Translations under genes and position numbers: made by a program
Shown: piece after piece, positions 21,666 to 24,456 of the stretch
Layout: the number at the start of each line of letters is the position of its first letter
Position numbering within the stretch: the stretch's first letter is position 1
IMG/VR virus record: IMGVR_UViG_3300024262_000229
Coordinates: 1-24,456 of that record
Origin: a virus
DNA length: 24,456 bases
Strand: one strand, 5' to 3'
The notes under the pieces: model-generated
What the model was told of the DNA's origin: nothing
Seen by the model: the letters and a program-made list of their open reading frames with translations, nothing else
Databases searched by the model: none

Positions 21666-21694
21666 AATTTATCACCTTTTATTGTTTTTGTCAA
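21666..21694 (-). promoter_or_regulatory. Leftward promoter of the main minus-strand block
   Basis: Minus strand: TTGACA (21694-21689), 17 bases, TAAATT (21671-21666). It faces away from the rightward promoter at 22310-22338 and begins leftward transcription at about 21659. Confidence 0.75.
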
Positions 21695-22309
21695 GTAATA
21701 TTTTCTGTTAATTTTCACTATTAATATATAAGCGATATTTCTACTACGTTTTTAAATCGCAGGTAGTTAATCTATTATTAATTGCCCGTTGCTCTGAACA
21801 GTTTCTTGCGAAACTGAATTTAAAAAGAAGAAGGTTCCCATTAATTAAATACCTAATCTGGAAAATCCCATTTTCCAGTAGCGAGCTTGCGAGCGACAAA
21901 GTGATAATTTGGGGATTATCACTTAAAAATTAGTTGAGCTAAAGCTCAAGTTATTTTAACCTCATAAGCCAAGGCTTATTCGTGCAGGTAATCAAAGACT
22001 CCGTTCGCTTCGCTCTCTTCGCGTATTGCTTACCTGATTTCTTTTTATTAATTTGTTAATTACAAGTCAACTACCACTAGCTACGCTCAAATTAGTTGAT
22101 TGAAGTCACGTTCGCTGCGCTCACATTTATAGATTAACTTATTTTTTGAAAAGGTCAAGATACGTAATCGCGCCATGCGCCCACAACCCTTGCTACGCCT
22201 GACTTGTGGCGGGCATTTATTTTTCATCTTGCTTGACAAATCAGCAGACAATCCTAGCAAAACCACAAAATATGGCGCAAAATATTTGAAATTAACCTTG
22301 AAAAACCAC
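21695..22309. other. Gene-free divergent region with hairpin array (possible origin/control)
   Basis: No convincing gene is seen. Perfect stems include 21799-21816 (7 bp), 21858-21878 (9 bp), 21899-21924 (10 bp), 21934-21949 and 21964-21979 (7 bp each). Wider inverted repeats are 21985-21991/22030-22036, 22067-22073/22093-22099 and 22181-22186/22204-22209, each with GCTTCGC or GCTACGC at its centre. Another GCTGCGC is at 22114-22120, and a GCGC/GCGC hairpin at 22170-22180. Divergent promoters flank the region. No DnaA-box cluster or tandem iteron array was seen. Replication or control functions are inferred. Confidence 0.55.
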
Positions 22310-22338
22310 TTGACTTTTCCTTCTTTATCTTATATAAT
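22310..22338 (+). promoter_or_regulatory. Consensus rightward promoter, leaderless mazG
   Basis: TTGACT (22310-22315), 17 bases, TATAAT (22333-22338). The ATG at 22345 is 7 bases past the -10, exactly where transcription should start; no Shine-Dalgarno is possible. Confidence 0.85.
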
Positions 22339-22344
22339 CCTGAT

Positions 22345-22674
22345 ATGAGTTTTATTACAGAATTTAATGCCGTGTCGCAAGACGTTTACCAAACCGCAAA
22401 AGACAAAGGTTGGTGGGATAACGAACGGAACGATGGAGAAATGATTGCATTAATGCACTCGGAACTCAGCGAGGCTCTTGAAGCATTGCGTCATGGAAAT
22501 CCACCAGACGACAAGATTCCAGAATTTACTGGAGTAGAGGCTGAATTAGCAGATGTTGTTATTCGTATTATGGATTATTCCGCCGCTAGAAACATGAAGG
22601 TTGGCGATGCTATTATAGCAAAAATTGAAATGAATAAAACTCGTGCAAAAATGCACGGCGGCAAGAAATTTTAA
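22345..22674 (+). CDS. mazG: MazG-like nucleoside triphosphate pyrophosphohydrolase
   Basis: A 109-residue single-domain MazG-type protein of the all-alpha NTP-PPase superfamily. It carries the metal-binding ExxE...ExxD signature (Glu40, Glu43, Glu67, Asp70) in ALMHSELSEALEALR and VEAELADVVIRIMD. Phage MazG may hydrolyse (d)NTPs or signal nucleotides to adjust the host nucleotide pool. It is the first gene of the rightward operon, under a consensus promoter with no leader. Length is typical for the short form. Confidence 0.88.
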   Translation: MSFITEFNAVSQDVYQTAKDKGWWDNERNDGEMIALMHSELSEALEALRHGNPPDDKIPEFTGVEAELADVVIRIMDYSAARNMKVGDAIIAKIEMNKTRAKMHGGKKF

Positions 22675-22676
22675 TT

Positions 22677-23138
22677 ATGAAAAAAGATAGGGAATTTTGG
22701 TTAGACAGGGGAAAGAATGGCAAGCATATTGACGGATACATTTGCGTAGGATTCGGCGACACATATCTAGATTTAACCGTTCAATTAAAAGTTAAATCAA
22801 ATTTTCTTTTCGTCCGCAACGATAGAGACATGGACTGCGGTTATAACGGATCAGATCCATACACATCTTATTATTTAGAAGAGGACAAATTTAACGAACT
22901 ATTTCCAATCAAACAACACACTATGGACGAGCAAGCAGCAGAATATACAATCACTTTGCCACTTTCTTTTTTAAAGAAAGCAATCGACGCCCTTCAAGTA
23001 GGATTTGAAAATACCGAAGAAGTCTTTATTCTAAATGGTCAAAGAGCTACAAGGTCAGACCGGATGAATGCAGCTAGGATTGAAAATGAAATGGTTGGCA
23101 TTAGCAATATCATTACAGAGTTAAAGACCTTTCTATGA
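22677..23138 (+). CDS. Unknown protein (153 aa)
   Basis: Begins MKKDREFWLDRGKNGKHIDG. Contains a DMDCGYNGSDPYTSYY segment and a helical C-terminus (MNAARIENEMVGISNIITEL). No family recognised. The ATG is two bases after the mazG stop, and the stop overlaps the next start (23138/23135). Confidence 0.65.
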   Translation: MKKDREFWLDRGKNGKHIDGYICVGFGDTYLDLTVQLKVKSNFLFVRNDRDMDCGYNGSDPYTSYYLEEDKFNELFPIKQHTMDEQAAEYTITLPLSFLKKAIDALQVGFENTEEVFILNGQRATRSDRMNAARIENEMVGISNIITELKTFL

Positions 23139-23743
23139 GTCCAATTTTAGACAAAAAACTAATTGCTTTCAGCGGAGTGGCTAGGGTTGGTAAAAACTCG
23201 TTCGCTAATTCACTCCAAGAAACTCTTAAAGATTTTGCGCCGAATCTAAAAGTTCAGCAATTCTCCTTTGCAGAGTCGCTAAGACAAGAACTCTTTCATT
23301 TTATCAACGACAATTTCAATATTGATGTATTCACGGAAGACGAAGAGGAAAAGGCAATCATTCGTCCTATCTTAATTGCTTATGGAAACGCTAAGAGGGC
23401 GCAAACAAATAACCAATATTGGATCGAAAAACTTCACAAAAGAATTGAACGATCAGATTGTGACATTGCTATCATTACTGATTTAAGATATGCCGAAAAT
23501 GAAAAGGATGAACTAGGGTGGTTCAAAGAACAAAACGGCAAACTCTTCCATATTAAAAGATTCACCAAAAGTAAAAACGGCAAGTCTTATAAAAAAGCGC
23601 CAAATGAGTTTGAAAAACAAAATGATCCTAAGTTGGAAGCGGCGGCATTCAAGAAATTTGAGATTCCAATTGTAGATGATAAAGATGAATTCTTTAAGAT
23701 TATTAAAGACGAATGTGAGAGTTTAGTTGGTTTATTTTTATGA
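23135..23743 (+). CDS. Deoxynucleoside monophosphate kinase-like P-loop protein
   Basis: A 202-residue P-loop phosphotransferase. Walker A is SGVARVGKNS (residues 13-22). Central blocks are RPILIAYGNAKRAQTNNQYW and IITDLRYAENEKDELGWFK, similar to phage dNMP kinases, which phosphorylate dNMPs to dNDPs. It is grouped with MazG; RNR is on the other strand. It fits a nucleotide-supply role; exact substrate unknown. It overlaps both neighbours by 4 bases. Confidence 0.75.
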   Translation: MSPILDKKLIAFSGVARVGKNSFANSLQETLKDFAPNLKVQQFSFAESLRQELFHFINDNFNIDVFTEDEEEKAIIRPILIAYGNAKRAQTNNQYWIEKLHKRIERSDCDIAIITDLRYAENEKDELGWFKEQNGKLFHIKRFTKSKNGKSYKKAPNEFEKQNDPKLEAAAFKKFEIPIVDDKDEFFKIIKDECESLVGLFL

Positions 23744-24318
23744 TTCCAGACAACGAATTAGTGCGCCAGATTAAGGATACCGGGGATGAACGCGCCCTTA
23801 TGGAATTGGTCAATAGACATTCAGGCTTATATTATAAAACAGTAGCAAAGAACGCCCCCTTCTGTAGAATCGACGATATTACAGATGATTTCTATAGAAG
23901 AAAGGAAGCCGAAATCTTTAAGGCCGCAAATTCTTTTAATGAAAATAAAGGTGTCAAATTCTCTTCTTGGTTAGCAAATCAAACTAGATACTCCTGCCTT
24001 ACGGAAAGGACAATAGAAAAGAACGAACCATCATTCTTTGAATTTAAAGTTGAATACGGTGGGTGTTGTGAAGACACTCCAGAAACAGAAGCGTCCCAAA
24101 AAGATGAAGTAGCCAACATCCTTTCTTTTGTTGAGAATCATTTCGGCGAAAGAGTTTCAAGGGTTTTTAAATTAAAATGGTTCGGCAATGATGGACGGGG
24201 AATGAATTTTGAACAAATTGGAGAAGAAGAAGGAATTAGTTCACAAGCGGCGCATCAGAACTTCGCCATGGCCATGAAAAAAGTTAAAGAAGAATTTAAA
24301 GATAGTCACTTATGTTAA
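23740..24318 (+). CDS. Phage sigma factor-like protein
   Basis: A 192-residue protein with two regions matching sigma70-family logic. The first is region 2-like: ALMELVNRHSGLYYKTVAK, then KAANSFNENKGVKFSSWLA and NQTRYSCLTER. The second is a region 4-like helix-turn-helix, MNFEQIGEEEGISSQAAHQN, then FAMAMKKVKEEFK. It may redirect host RNA polymerase to later phage genes. No alternative promoter class was identified in this window. The start overlaps the kinase-like gene as ATGA. Confidence 0.75.
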   Translation: MIPDNELVRQIKDTGDERALMELVNRHSGLYYKTVAKNAPFCRIDDITDDFYRRKEAEIFKAANSFNENKGVKFSSWLANQTRYSCLTERTIEKNEPSFFEFKVEYGGCCEDTPETEASQKDEVANILSFVENHFGERVSRVFKLKWFGNDGRGMNFEQIGEEEGISSQAAHQNFAMAMKKVKEEFKDSHLC

Positions 24319-24456
24319 TCGATGCTCCTGTAAATAACCTTTCATTAGGCAATGTTTCCCTTAATATTGTTAGGGAATTAATCCGCCGCGAACATCCAAT
24401 TTCGGGGATTTTCCCTGTTGGAGATAATGCAGATTTTTCGGCCTATGATAAATTAG
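24312..24456 (+). CDS. Partial unknown CDS (N-terminus only)
   Basis: ATG 24312 opens MLIDAPVNNLSLGNVSLNIV and stays open to the right edge (48 codons). It overlaps the sigma-like gene by 7 bases. The N-terminal NNLSLGNVSxN pattern recalls some group-1 glycosyltransferase-like phage proteins, but too little is visible to be sure. Confidence 0.6.
   Translation, partial: MLIDAPVNNLSLGNVSLNIVRELIRREHPISGIFPVGDNADFSAYDKL

Noticed and set aside
22233-22260. Second rightward promoter (TTGACA at 22233-22238)
   Set aside because: The -35 is perfect but the best -10 at proper spacing is only TAGCAA or AGCAAA, so it was not called.
1-24456. CRISPR array
   Set aside because: No regularly spaced direct repeats were seen; the hairpins at 21.7-22.3 kb are inverted and irregular.
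1-24456. Alternative genetic code (TGA or TAG reassigned)
   Set aside because: Many ATGA overlaps place TGA exactly at gene ends, and Trp is encoded by TGG in core proteins, so the standard code fits.

Overview
This window looks like part of an AT-rich, lytic-type double-stranded DNA phage genome that uses the standard genetic code. The evidence is dense gene packing with many 4-base ATGA/GTGA overlaps, many small unknown genes, and several phage hallmarks: a RecA/UvsX-type recombinase, a Rad52-like annealing candidate, class I ribonucleotide reductase, MazG, a dNMP-kinase-like P-loop protein, a sigma-like protein, YopX and an HNH endonuclease. No capsid or terminase gene is recognised and no integrase is seen. 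Promoters are of the sigma70 type (TTGACA-17-TATAAT). Shine-Dalgarno sites are scarce: most starts sit in A/T-rich sequence, and several lie almost exactly at the predicted transcription start.

Layout, reading leftward on the minus strand from about 21.7 kb to 0: (1) annealing-protein candidate and small genes (20.2-21.6 kb); (2) a predicted PD-(D/E)XK nuclease, nrdB and nrdA (16.7-20.1 kb); (3) small genes, a lipoprotein, tRNA-Pro(UGG), a membrane protein and an NlpC/P60-like hydrolase (14.2-16.7 kb); (4) a surface-glycan type block with three glycosyltransferase-like proteins, an FkbM-like methyltransferase and GDP-mannose 4,6-dehydratase, mixed with small unknown genes (7.7-14.2 kb); (5) an HNH endonuclease on the opposite strand (7.2-7.7 kb) next to a tRNA 3'-half-like sequence; (6) recA/uvsX and small genes, including two paralogous endonuclease-like proteins and a YopX protein (3.4-7.0 kb); (7) a six-gene 7-deazaguanine cassette, queC-queD-queE-folE-DUF6884-dpdA (0.08-3.4 kb), which should make preQ0 from GTP and exchange it for guanine in DNA.

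A gene-free stretch of about 0.7 kb (21.63-22.34 kb) separates the leftward genes from a rightward operon: mazG, an unknown gene, a dNMP-kinase-like gene, a sigma-like gene and a partial gene. It carries divergent promoters and a cluster of hairpins, several with GCTNCGC centres, and is the best candidate for an origin or control region.

Together the genes suggest a phage that supplies its own nucleotides (RNR, kinase, MazG), recombines its DNA, modifies guanines in its DNA against host nucleases, and carries enzymes for glycan alteration. The most unusual signals are the repeated leaderless promoter-ATG arrangement, stop codons embedded in the next promoter's -35 box, the hairpin array, the tRNA-like 3' half and a structured leader before the cell-wall hydrolase. 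All functional names rest on motif recognition by eye. No database search was run.
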